Position numbers and translations under genes: made by a program | The notes under the pieces: model-generated | What the model saw: only the letters and a program-made list of their open reading frames with translations | What the model was told of the DNA's origin: nothing | Database searches by the model: none | Part shown: positions 57,550 to 64,000 of the stretch, piece after piece | How positions within the stretch are numbered: position 1 is the stretch's first letter | Layout of the letters: each line of letters opens with the position of its first letter | Assembly: GCF_002150035.1 (NCBI RefSeq) | Contig: NZ_NETS01000010.1 | Span: 1,240,001-1,304,000, forward strand | Source of the DNA: Leptospira venezuelensis | GTDB lineage: Bacteria; Spirochaetota; Leptospiria; Leptospirales; Leptospiraceae | Length of the DNA: 64,000 nucleotides | Direction of reading: 5' to 3'

Positions 57550-59382
57550 ATGTGTGGAATCGTAGGATACGCTGGCGATAAAAACGTAGAATCCGTACTC
57601 ATAGTAGGGCTCATCGGTTTGGAATATCGTGGATACGATTCTGCCGGGATCGCAGTCCTGGACAGAGGAGAGATCCAAGTCCGAAAACAGAAAGGCAAGA
57701 TTAAGGATTTGGAGAATTACCTAAAGGAACATCCGATCCGAGGTAATGTTGGAATTGGTCACACTCGTTGGGCAACTCACGGAGAACCAAACCAAATCAA
57801 TGCTCACCCTCATACAGATTCCAAATCTACTGTTGCAGTAGTACATAACGGAATTATAGAAAATTATTCTGAACTCAGACAAGAACTGAAACAAAAAGGT
57901 TTCGTATTCCACAGCATGACGGATACGGAAGTTCTTCCAAATCTTTTAGCTGAGAGTAGAAAAAGAGGCAAATCCAATAAGGAAGCTTTTTTAGAATTAT
58001 TTGATAGAGTTCATGGAAAATGGGCAGTTGCGGTAGTATTCGATAACGAACCGGACAGAGTTTATTTTGCACAAGATGGCGCACCTTTACTTTTAGGAAG
58101 AGGCAAAGAAGAATATTATCTTGCTTCCGATATTTCTCCTCTAACTAGAAACTGCAGAGAAGTTTATTATATCAACTCCAAGGAATGGGGATATTTTACA
58201 AAAACCGAATGTAAGATCTACGGCTTTGACGGTTTGGAGAAAGAATTCGAATTCAAAACTCAGGATATTAAATTTGAGGACGTCGACAAAGGCGGTTATC
58301 CTCATTATATGATTAAGGAGATCCACGAACAACCTGGGATCTTCCGTAGGATCATCCAATCTCGTATTTCTGAAAGCGGTGAGATCGAATTTCCTGAAAG
58401 TACAATTTCCAGAGAGATGATGTCCAAGGTAAACCGTATCATCATCCAAGCAGCAGGAACCAGTTATTATGCTGGAATGCTTGGAAAACATTATCTGGAA
58501 AATTTCGCAAAGATCCAAACGGATACTGAAACTTCTTCGGAATTTCGTTATAGAAATCCTGTGGTAGAGGGTGATACTCTTATCGTAGGAATTTCTCAGT
58601 CAGGAGAAACCGCGGATACACTTGCATCATTATTAGAAGCAAAAGCAAAGTTTATCAAAGTTCTTTCTTTGGTGAATAATGTGAATTCTACAATCGCAAG
58701 AGAATCAGATTCATTCATTAGAACGGATGCTGGTCCCGAGATCGGTGTTGCGAGCACAAAAGCCTTTACTGCTCAGGTAATTAACCTTCTTCTTTTTTCC
58801 TTATATGTTGCTCGTTTGAAATGGATCGTCTCCGACGAAGAACTCAAAACTTTGTTAGAAGAGATCAGGCTTCTTCCCGGCAAAATGGAAAGAATTTTGG
58901 CACAGGCCCATATTCTGGAAAACTGGGCGGCTGATTTTACTAAAACAAAAGATTTTGTATTCTTAGGTAGGACTTACAACCATCCAGTCGCATTGGAAGG
59001 AGCCTTAAAATTAAAAGAGGTTTCATATATCCACGCTTCCGGTTATGCAGGTGGGGAATTCAAACACGGACCGATCGCACTTATTACAAATGAAGTTCCA
59101 GTTGTATGTATCGCGACCAAATCCGAAATTTATAGCAAAATGCTTTCCAATATCCAGGAAATCAAAGCCAGAAACGGAATTATAATCTCCATTGTAACCG
59201 AAGGGGACAGAGAGGCAAAAGAGCTTTCAGACTACTGTTTTGAAGTTCCGGACTGTCCGGAAATTTTAAGTCCGATACTGAATGTTCTTCCTCTCCAACT
59301 TCTTGCTTATTATTCTGCCGTGGCTAGGGGTTGTCCTCCGGACCAACCTAGAAACCTAGCGAAGTCCGTCACAGTGGAGTAG
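57550..59382 (+). CDS. glmS: Glutamine-fructose-6-phosphate aminotransferase (isomerizing)
   Basis: 610 aa. The N-terminal Cys nucleophile (M-C-G-I-V-G-Y-A-G), H-T-R-W-A-T-H-G (near residues 74-81) and HNGIIENY define the glutaminase half. Two SIS domains follow (QAAGTSYYAG, ISQSGETADTLASL, EIGVASTKAFTAQ, the second GGEFKHGPIALI), ending with the family's LAKSVTVE. It makes glucosamine-6-phosphate from fructose-6-phosphate and glutamine. No glmS ribozyme is seen upstream, and the gene follows glmM by three bases. The downstream start overlaps its stop (TAGTG). Confidence 0.97.
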   Translation: MCGIVGYAGDKNVESVLIVGLIGLEYRGYDSAGIAVLDRGEIQVRKQKGKIKDLENYLKEHPIRGNVGIGHTRWATHGEPNQINAHPHTDSKSTVAVVHNGIIENYSELRQELKQKGFVFHSMTDTEVLPNLLAESRKRGKSNKEAFLELFDRVHGKWAVAVVFDNEPDRVYFAQDGAPLLLGRGKEEYYLASDISPLTRNCREVYYINSKEWGYFTKTECKIYGFDGLEKEFEFKTQDIKFEDVDKGGYPHYMIKEIHEQPGIFRRIIQSRISESGEIEFPESTISREMMSKVNRIIIQAAGTSYYAGMLGKHYLENFAKIQTDTETSSEFRYRNPVVEGDTLIVGISQSGETADTLASLLEAKAKFIKVLSLVNNVNSTIARESDSFIRTDAGPEIGVASTKAFTAQVINLLLFSLYVARLKWIVSDEELKTLLEEIRLLPGKMERILAQAHILENWAADFTKTKDFVFLGRTYNHPVALEGALKLKEVSYIHASGYAGGEFKHGPIALITNEVPVVCIATKSEIYSKMLSNIQEIKARNGIIISIVTEGDREAKELSDYCFEVPDCPEILSPILNVLPLQLLAYYSAVARGCPPDQPRNLAKSVTVE

Positions 59383-60431
59383 TGCACGTGGGCAGAATTC
59401 AGAGAATTTGGATCGATGAGAGGGAAACTCCTCCCGGTTTGGGAGCCTTAACCAGGATTCGATCTTTCTCCGAGATTCGAGATGGTGTTTTAACACCTCT
59501 CCAACGTTTAAAAGAGCAGTATCCTGATTCTAAGATACTATACTCTAACTCTAATTCTGCATTCGAGAAAACATTCTTCGAAAGAAATCCAAAGATCTCT
59601 GAATATGACGGAAAGGATGTAGACCTAATCATCCGTCCTGAGGAATTTTTACCTTGGAAATCCTTAGAATCTGTGGGCAAAAACATAGACCAGGATTTGG
59701 AAAATTATAAGGACCTACGCAAATGGGCCCGCAAACTCAAGGTAAAGTCTGGAGATTTCCAAGTAGTAGGAAAATCCAAACACGTTCATATACATCCTTC
59801 TGCTAAAATTTATCCCGGCGTGGTCATAGACGTAACTTCCGGACCTGTGATCATCGACAAAGATGCAAAAGTAACTTCTTTCAGCTTTTTAGAAGGTCCC
59901 TTATACATTGGCCAAGGCACACATGTGGACAACGCTCGTATCACCGGGAACACTTCGATCGGCAATGTATGTAGGATTGGCGGAGAAGTCGGCGACAGTA
60001 TTATATTAGATTTTACGAATAAACACCATGAAGGGTTTTTAGGGCATTCGGTAGTAGGAAGTTGGGTCAATCTAGGTGCATTATCGACCACCTCCGATCT
60101 AAAGAACAATTATGGCGTCGTCAAGATCAGAGAAGAAAATACAGAGATCACAACAGGTTCCATCAAATTCGGTTCTATCATAGGAGATTTCTCTAAGATA
60201 GGCATCGGTGTTATGTTGAACACAGGAACAGTAATAGACTTCGGATGTAATGTGGTTTCTTCTAGGGCGAGTGGATATCTTCCACCATTCTTATGGGCAG
60301 ATGGACAACCATATATCTTAGATCTATTTCTTCGCGATTCTCGCAAGATCATGGCAAGAAGGAACAGAGAACTTTCTCTTTCCGAATCAGAACTTATTAG
60401 AATTTTATACGAAACCAAGGTCCGGAAATAA
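59382..60431 (+). CDS. Left-handed beta-helix GlmU-family protein
   Basis: 349 aa. An N-terminal ~140-residue part has only a degenerate nucleotidyltransferase look (a GALTRIRSFSEIRDGVLTPLQRL start, but the GxGTRM loop is missing). The second half is LbH repeats (HVHIHPSAKIYPGVVIDVTSGPVII, then FLEGPLYIGQG, GNTSIGNVCRIGGEV, LGHSVVGSWVNLGALSTTSDLKNN and the GTVIDFGCNVV coil). Such GlmU-family proteins of other phyla bind nucleotide sugars. Starts at a GTG that overlaps the glmS stop. It is a candidate for the missing acetyltransferase half of GlmU; this is inferred. Confidence 0.8.
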   Translation: MHVGRIQRIWIDERETPPGLGALTRIRSFSEIRDGVLTPLQRLKEQYPDSKILYSNSNSAFEKTFFERNPKISEYDGKDVDLIIRPEEFLPWKSLESVGKNIDQDLENYKDLRKWARKLKVKSGDFQVVGKSKHVHIHPSAKIYPGVVIDVTSGPVIIDKDAKVTSFSFLEGPLYIGQGTHVDNARITGNTSIGNVCRIGGEVGDSIILDFTNKHHEGFLGHSVVGSWVNLGALSTTSDLKNNYGVVKIREENTEITTGSIKFGSIIGDFSKIGIGVMLNTGTVIDFGCNVVSSRASGYLPPFLWADGQPYILDLFLRDSRKIMARRNRELSLSESELIRILYETKVRK

Positions 60432-60449
60432 AAAAGGACCGGAGGCCCC

Positions 60450-62057
60450 ATGGAAGTTTTGGAATCGCGTATTAGTACGTCTTCCCCTGAATATAAAGAG
60501 AATTTCAAAGACCTTTCAGAGAAGGTCGCTGATTTACGTAAACTTCTCCAAAAAGCCGGACAAGGCGGAGGAGAAAAATCTATCCAGAAACATAAGAGCA
60601 GAGGAAAGCTCACTGCAAGAGAAAGGGTACAAGGACTAATAGATCCAAACACTCCTTTCTTGGAATTCTCCGCTCTGGCTGGAGAGAAGGTTTATGCAGA
60701 CGATGTTCCTTCTGCAGGGATCGTAACTGGGATCGGAAAAATTTCAGGGACTCCTTGTGTAATCGTCGCTAACGACGCCACTGTAAAAGGTGGGACTTAT
60801 TATCCACTCACTGTCAAAAAACATATCCGCGCACAAGAGATCGCATTAGAGAATCGTCTTCCTTGTGTTTATCTGGTGGATTCAGGTGGAGCATTTCTTC
60901 CGATGCAGGATGATGTATTTCCTGATAAATGGCATTTTGGTAGGATCTTCTATAACCAAGCGAATCTTTCTAGAATGGGGATCCCTCAGATCTCAGTGGT
61001 AATGGGAAGCTGCACTGCAGGTGGAGCCTACATTCCTGCGATGTCTGATGAATCTGTAATCGTAAAAGGAAATGGTACCATCTTCTTAGGCGGACCTCCT
61101 CTTGTAAAAGCTGCAACTGGAGAGATTGTTACGCCTGAAGAATTGGGCGGTGCAGATGTTCACTGTAGGATCTCAGGAGTGACAGACCATTACGCTGAGA
61201 ATGATCCACATGCACTCGAGATTGCTAGACATATCGTTTCTAGTTTGGGAGCAAGAGCCAAAAAATTAGAAGAACAGATCTATTACGAAGAACCTCTTTA
61301 TCCTTCTGAAGAAATTTACGGCATTATCCAAAAAGATATCCGCAAACCTTACGATGTAAGAGAAGTGATCGCAAGAGTGGTAGACGGTTCCAGATTCCAA
61401 GAATTCAAAAAATATTATGGGACTACGATCGTAACAGGTTTCGCAAATATCTATGGAAAGACTGTAGGTATTATCGCAAACAATGGAGTTTTATTCTCCG
61501 AAAGTTCCTTGAAGGCCGCTCATTTCATCCAACTTTGCAACCAAAGAGAGATTCCTTTACTCTTCTTGCAAAACATCACAGGTTTTATGGTTGGGAAGAA
61601 GTATGAAAATTCAGGTATCGCAAAAGATGGCGCTAAAATGGTAAATGCTGTCTCTACTTCCGTAGTTCCAAAATACACTGTGGTGATCGGTGGTTCCTAT
61701 GGGGCTGGAAATTATGGAATGTGCGGTCGTGCATTCGGACCTAGATTCCTATGGATGTGGCCAAACGCTAAGATTTCCGTAATGGGAGGAGAACAAGCAG
61801 CAAATGTTCTACTCACAGTGAAGCAGGAACAATTGGAGAAGGAAGGGAAATCACTCTCTGATGCAGAGCAGGCAGAGTTCAAGAGACCTATATTAGAAGA
61901 TTATGATAATCGCTCTTCTTGCATCTATTCTACGGCCAGACTTTGGGATGATGGGGTTTTAGATCCGGCTCGTACAAGAGAAGCTTTAGGTTTAGCATTA
62001 TACTCTGACCTTTCTCCTAAGGGTATAGAGCCTTCTTACGCAATCTTCCGGATGTAA
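60450..62057 (+). CDS. Acyl-CoA carboxylase beta subunit (methylcrotonyl-CoA type)
   Basis: 535 aa carboxyltransferase. GKLTARERVQGLIDP near 51-65, GGGAFLPMQ-like VDSGGAFLPMQDDVF, VMGSCTAGGAYIPAMSDE, IFLGGPPLVKAATGE and GADVHCRISGVTDHYAEND, then NITGFMVGKKYENSGIAKDGAKMV, and the end helix. The sequence is close to MCC beta (leucine degradation), but a geranyl- or propionyl-CoA use cannot be ruled out. The biotin-bearing alpha subunit is not in the window. GGAGG precedes the ATG. It begins 18 bases after the LbH gene, so it may be read with the amino-sugar operon. Confidence 0.88.
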   Translation: MEVLESRISTSSPEYKENFKDLSEKVADLRKLLQKAGQGGGEKSIQKHKSRGKLTARERVQGLIDPNTPFLEFSALAGEKVYADDVPSAGIVTGIGKISGTPCVIVANDATVKGGTYYPLTVKKHIRAQEIALENRLPCVYLVDSGGAFLPMQDDVFPDKWHFGRIFYNQANLSRMGIPQISVVMGSCTAGGAYIPAMSDESVIVKGNGTIFLGGPPLVKAATGEIVTPEELGGADVHCRISGVTDHYAENDPHALEIARHIVSSLGARAKKLEEQIYYEEPLYPSEEIYGIIQKDIRKPYDVREVIARVVDGSRFQEFKKYYGTTIVTGFANIYGKTVGIIANNGVLFSESSLKAAHFIQLCNQREIPLLFLQNITGFMVGKKYENSGIAKDGAKMVNAVSTSVVPKYTVVIGGSYGAGNYGMCGRAFGPRFLWMWPNAKISVMGGEQAANVLLTVKQEQLEKEGKSLSDAEQAEFKRPILEDYDNRSSCIYSTARLWDDGVLDPARTREALGLALYSDLSPKGIEPSYAIFRM

Positions 62058-62348
62058 TTTTACTCCGGAAGAATGATACCTAAGTATAGTTTTTCCCTTT
62101 AAAATTTTATTTTTCTGGCAGATCCTAAAAATCTGCCTAATATGTACGCAAACTGCTAGGCTGGATCTGGAAACGTTCCCCCTAAACTAGGGAAAAATCT
62201 GCCTCATCTATAAATTTGGATCTATTTTCCTAGAGAAAACCTCGTTTCAGGCCTCTAGGATTCCTATTCCATTTTTTTAATCTTTTTTTGAACTAATTTT
62301 TAGCTCAGGTACTCTTCTTGCATTATTTGGATTAAACATATTTTCGAG
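62058..62348 (+). promoter_or_regulatory. Intergenic region before amtB with repeats and inverted repeat
   Basis: 291 bp. GGCAGAT (62117-62123) and ATCTGCC (62131-62137) form a 7-bp stem that could end the carboxylase transcript. AAAAATCTGCCT occurs twice, at 62127-62138 and 62193-62204, 66 bases apart. CCCTA-AAC-TAGGG is a short dyad near 62181-62193. No sigma-54 box of correct spacing is found. Binding sites for nitrogen control are possible but unproven. Confidence 0.4.
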
Positions 62349-63662
62349 ATGAGATTTGAGAAAATGAAAATTGCCCAAAAACTTATCGCGCTCTTGATCT
62401 TAATCGCTCCAGTACTGATCTGGGGTCAAGACGCTACACCAGCACCAGCCGCACCTGCTGCCCCTACTTTGGATAAAGGGGATACCGCATGGATGATCGT
62501 GGCTTCCACTTTCGTGTTCTTCATGATCCCAGGACTCGCGCTGTTCTACGGCGGTATCGTAAGATCTAAGAACGTTCTTTCTACGATGATGCACAGCTTT
62601 GTTGCAATACTTGTCCTAACTATCCAATGGACAGTATTCGGATACAGCTTAGCATTCTCCGGCGATAGTCCATTTTTCGGCGATTTTCAACTTCTACTGT
62701 TGAATGGAATTACCGACGAAACTTTGGAAGGAACTATTCCGAAATACATTCACTTCCTTTTCCAAGGAATGTTCGCGCTAATCACTCCGGCTTTAATTTC
62801 CGGTGCGATTGCAGAAAGAGTGAAACTTTCCGGTTACATCGTTTTCATTCTAGCATGGTCTACCTTAGTTTACGATCCAGTCGCGCACTGGGTATGGTCC
62901 GCTAACGGTTGGTTATTCAAAAAGACTGCATTGGATTTCGCAGGTGGAACAGTAGTTCACTTGATTTCCGGTATCGCAGGTTTGGCTGCAGCAATCGTAT
63001 TAGGAAAACGTAAGGGAGAAGGCCCTGCACTTATCGCTCCGAACAACTTGACTTACACCTTAATCGGTGCGGGATTCCTTTGGTTCGGATGGTTTGGATT
63101 TAACGCAGGTTCTGGTCTTGCCACTAACGGTCAGGCCGCAAGAGCTTTTGTTGTTACCTTAGTTGCTCCTGCAACAGCTGGCGCAGTTTGGTTATTAATC
63201 GAATATCTTCACACTAAAAAAGCTACTGCTCTTGGAGCAGCTTCTGGGATCGTTGCAGGTCTGGTTGTAATCACTCCAGCTGCAGGTTTTGTGGACGCAA
63301 CTGGCGCATTGATTATGGGAGCAATTGTATCCCCAATCTGTTACGGTGCTATTCTGCTGAAAGGTAAGCTCGGATACGATGACTCTTTGGACGCTTTCGG
63401 AATTCACGGCGTTGGTGGAGCTATCGGTGCGATCCTTACAGGTGTATTTGCACTTGCGAATTACATTCCTGAAGGAGTTACTCGCGGAGACCAGATTATC
63501 GTTCAGATCATCAGTGTTGTAGCAACCGGTGCTTATTCTATCGTAGTATCCTTGATCTTAGTGTTTATCATCGAGAAAACAATCGGATTCAGGATTTCCG
63601 AAGAGAAAGAGATTGCTGGACTCGATTCCGAGATTCACGGAGAAAAAGGTTATATTATATAA
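62349..63662 (+). CDS. amtB: Ammonium transporter
   Basis: 437 aa with a cleavable leader and eleven membrane helices. An in-frame ATG at 62364 (MKIAQKLIALL...) gives a cleaner signal peptide, so 62364 may be the true start. Channel residues appear as HLISGIAG and GIHGVGGAIG (the twin-His pair), and the family's GAIAERVKLSGYIVFI and WFGFNAGSGLATNG. It conducts NH4+/NH3 across the inner membrane. The P-II gene lies 35 bp downstream, the usual partner that blocks the channel when nitrogen is plentiful. Confidence 0.95.
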   Translation: MRFEKMKIAQKLIALLILIAPVLIWGQDATPAPAAPAAPTLDKGDTAWMIVASTFVFFMIPGLALFYGGIVRSKNVLSTMMHSFVAILVLTIQWTVFGYSLAFSGDSPFFGDFQLLLLNGITDETLEGTIPKYIHFLFQGMFALITPALISGAIAERVKLSGYIVFILAWSTLVYDPVAHWVWSANGWLFKKTALDFAGGTVVHLISGIAGLAAAIVLGKRKGEGPALIAPNNLTYTLIGAGFLWFGWFGFNAGSGLATNGQAARAFVVTLVAPATAGAVWLLIEYLHTKKATALGAASGIVAGLVVITPAAGFVDATGALIMGAIVSPICYGAILLKGKLGYDDSLDAFGIHGVGGAIGAILTGVFALANYIPEGVTRGDQIIVQIISVVATGAYSIVVSLILVFIIEKTIGFRISEEKEIAGLDSEIHGEKGYII

Positions 63663-63668
63663 CCTTTT
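63644..63668 (+). terminator. Hairpin over the amtB stop codon, amtB-P-II junction
   Basis: AAAAGGTTATA (63644-63654) pairs with TATAACCTTTT (63658-63668): an 11-bp perfect stem with a 3-base loop, containing the TAA stop. The right arm ends in TTTT. It may attenuate read-through into the P-II gene or set mRNA stability. Confidence 0.6.
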
Positions 63669-63697
63669 GAATTTATACATTAAGTAAAGGAGAGCAT

Positions 63698-64000
63698 ATG
63701 AAATTAATCGTAGCAATTATCCAGCCCCATAAACTGGAAGAGGTTAAAGCGGAGCTTACTAAGAATGAAATTTATAGACTTACCGTAAGCGACGTGCAAG
63801 GCTACGGGCAGCAAAAAGGTAAGACTGAAGTATTTCGCGGACATGAATACCAAGTAAACCTTCTGAGAAAAGTAAGATTGGAGATCGCAGTAAACGATGA
63901 GTTCGTAAAACCTACTGTTGATGCGATCTTGAAAGCTGCCAAAACTGGCGACGGAAAGATCGGAGACGGAAAAATATTAATTCTTCCTCTCGAAGATGTA
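63698..64000 (+). CDS. glnK: P-II nitrogen regulatory protein (3' partial)
   Basis: The first 101 codons, cut by the window end (family ~112 aa). The ATG has AAAGGAGAG upstream. KLIVAIIQPHKLEEVK at the start, VQGYGQQKGKTEVFRG as the base of the T-loop, Tyr51 (RGHEY) for uridylylation at the normal number, and GDGKIGDGKILILPLED as the nucleotide-binding loop. It senses ATP, ADP and 2-oxoglutarate, and binds AmtB. glnB or glnK cannot be told apart by sequence alone; position next to amtB favours GlnK. Confidence 0.95.
   Translation, partial: MKLIVAIIQPHKLEEVKAELTKNEIYRLTVSDVQGYGQQKGKTEVFRGHEYQVNLLRKVRLEIAVNDEFVKPTVDAILKAAKTGDGKIGDGKILILPLEDV

Noticed and set aside
62117..62137. Possible sigma-54 promoter (TGGCAG...CTGC) before amtB
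   Set aside because: The GG and GC are 18 bases apart instead of about 12; the sequence is better read as an inverted repeat.

Overview
The window looks like chromosome of a Leptospira-like spirochaete. The base composition is about 40% GC by eye. Genes face both ways in short operons. There are many small exported lipoproteins with spirochaete-style lipoboxes, a 7TM-DISM/SpoIIE phosphatase, PilZ and WYL proteins, and the run ispE / tRNA-Gln / glmU-like / prs / rplY / pth / ftsH. The genus is inferred from this gene mix and was not tested. I see no transposase, integrase, phage block, rRNA operon or CRISPR array. Most of the window is ordinary core and envelope genome with a few unusual loci.

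Regions. 1-1.6 kb: the end of a sugar transferase fused to a ferritin-like di-iron domain. 1.7-7 kb: a LEA-type lipoprotein and an RND efflux pump, with repeat-rich spacers. 7-10.3 kb: exported proteins of unknown function. 10.3-18.2 kb: a DegT-family protein lacking its PLP lysine, a WYL regulator with a Ste24-type protease, a DJ-1/AraC divergent pair and a glyoxalase. 18.7-23.1 kb: small exported proteins, a membrane glycosyltransferase-like protein, a 16-residue-repeat protein and a second WYL regulator. 23.2-29.8 kb: a housekeeping run in which the Pth protein has lost its catalytic residues. 29.8-36.9 kb: a SpoIIE phosphatase, a small cytochrome, and an operon of DUF4178, a small membrane protein and a spermidine-synthase-like protein. 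37-40.5 kb: a copper-resistance operon with a divergent CueR-type regulator and two operator dyads. 40.8-49.5 kb: an unknown gene; a four-gene operon (FlgD-Ig/OmpA, NRDE, PilZ, MFS) whose last gene is flanked by an 85-bp repeat; Nudix-CstA; a J-domain protein. 49.5-52.6 kb: a RiPP (bufferin-type) metallophore locus. 52.7-62 kb: a GT2 operon, rpsT, tRNA-Val, the amino-sugar operon glmM-glmS-LbH protein and an acyl-CoA carboxylase beta subunit. 62.3-64 kb: amtB and the start of a P-II gene.

How genes work together. UDP-GlcNAc synthesis is split: glmM, glmS and a left-handed beta-helix protein are clustered at 56-60 kb, while a GlmU-like uridylyltransferase without an acetyltransferase half sits at 24 kb. 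Two copper systems lie about 10 kb apart: CueR/CopZ/CopA efflux, and a cysteine-rich exported peptide with its DUF692 and DUF2063 maturation proteins. The peptide gene is on the opposite strand, tail to tail with its maturation genes. AmtB and P-II form the usual ammonium uptake and control pair.

The points most worth checking are the catalytically degenerate Pth at the usual pth position, the sugar-transferase/di-iron fusion, the lysine-less DegT protein, the RiPP locus layout, the PilZ-tail repeat around the MFS gene, and two genes whose conserved N-termini have no AUG, GUG or UUG start.
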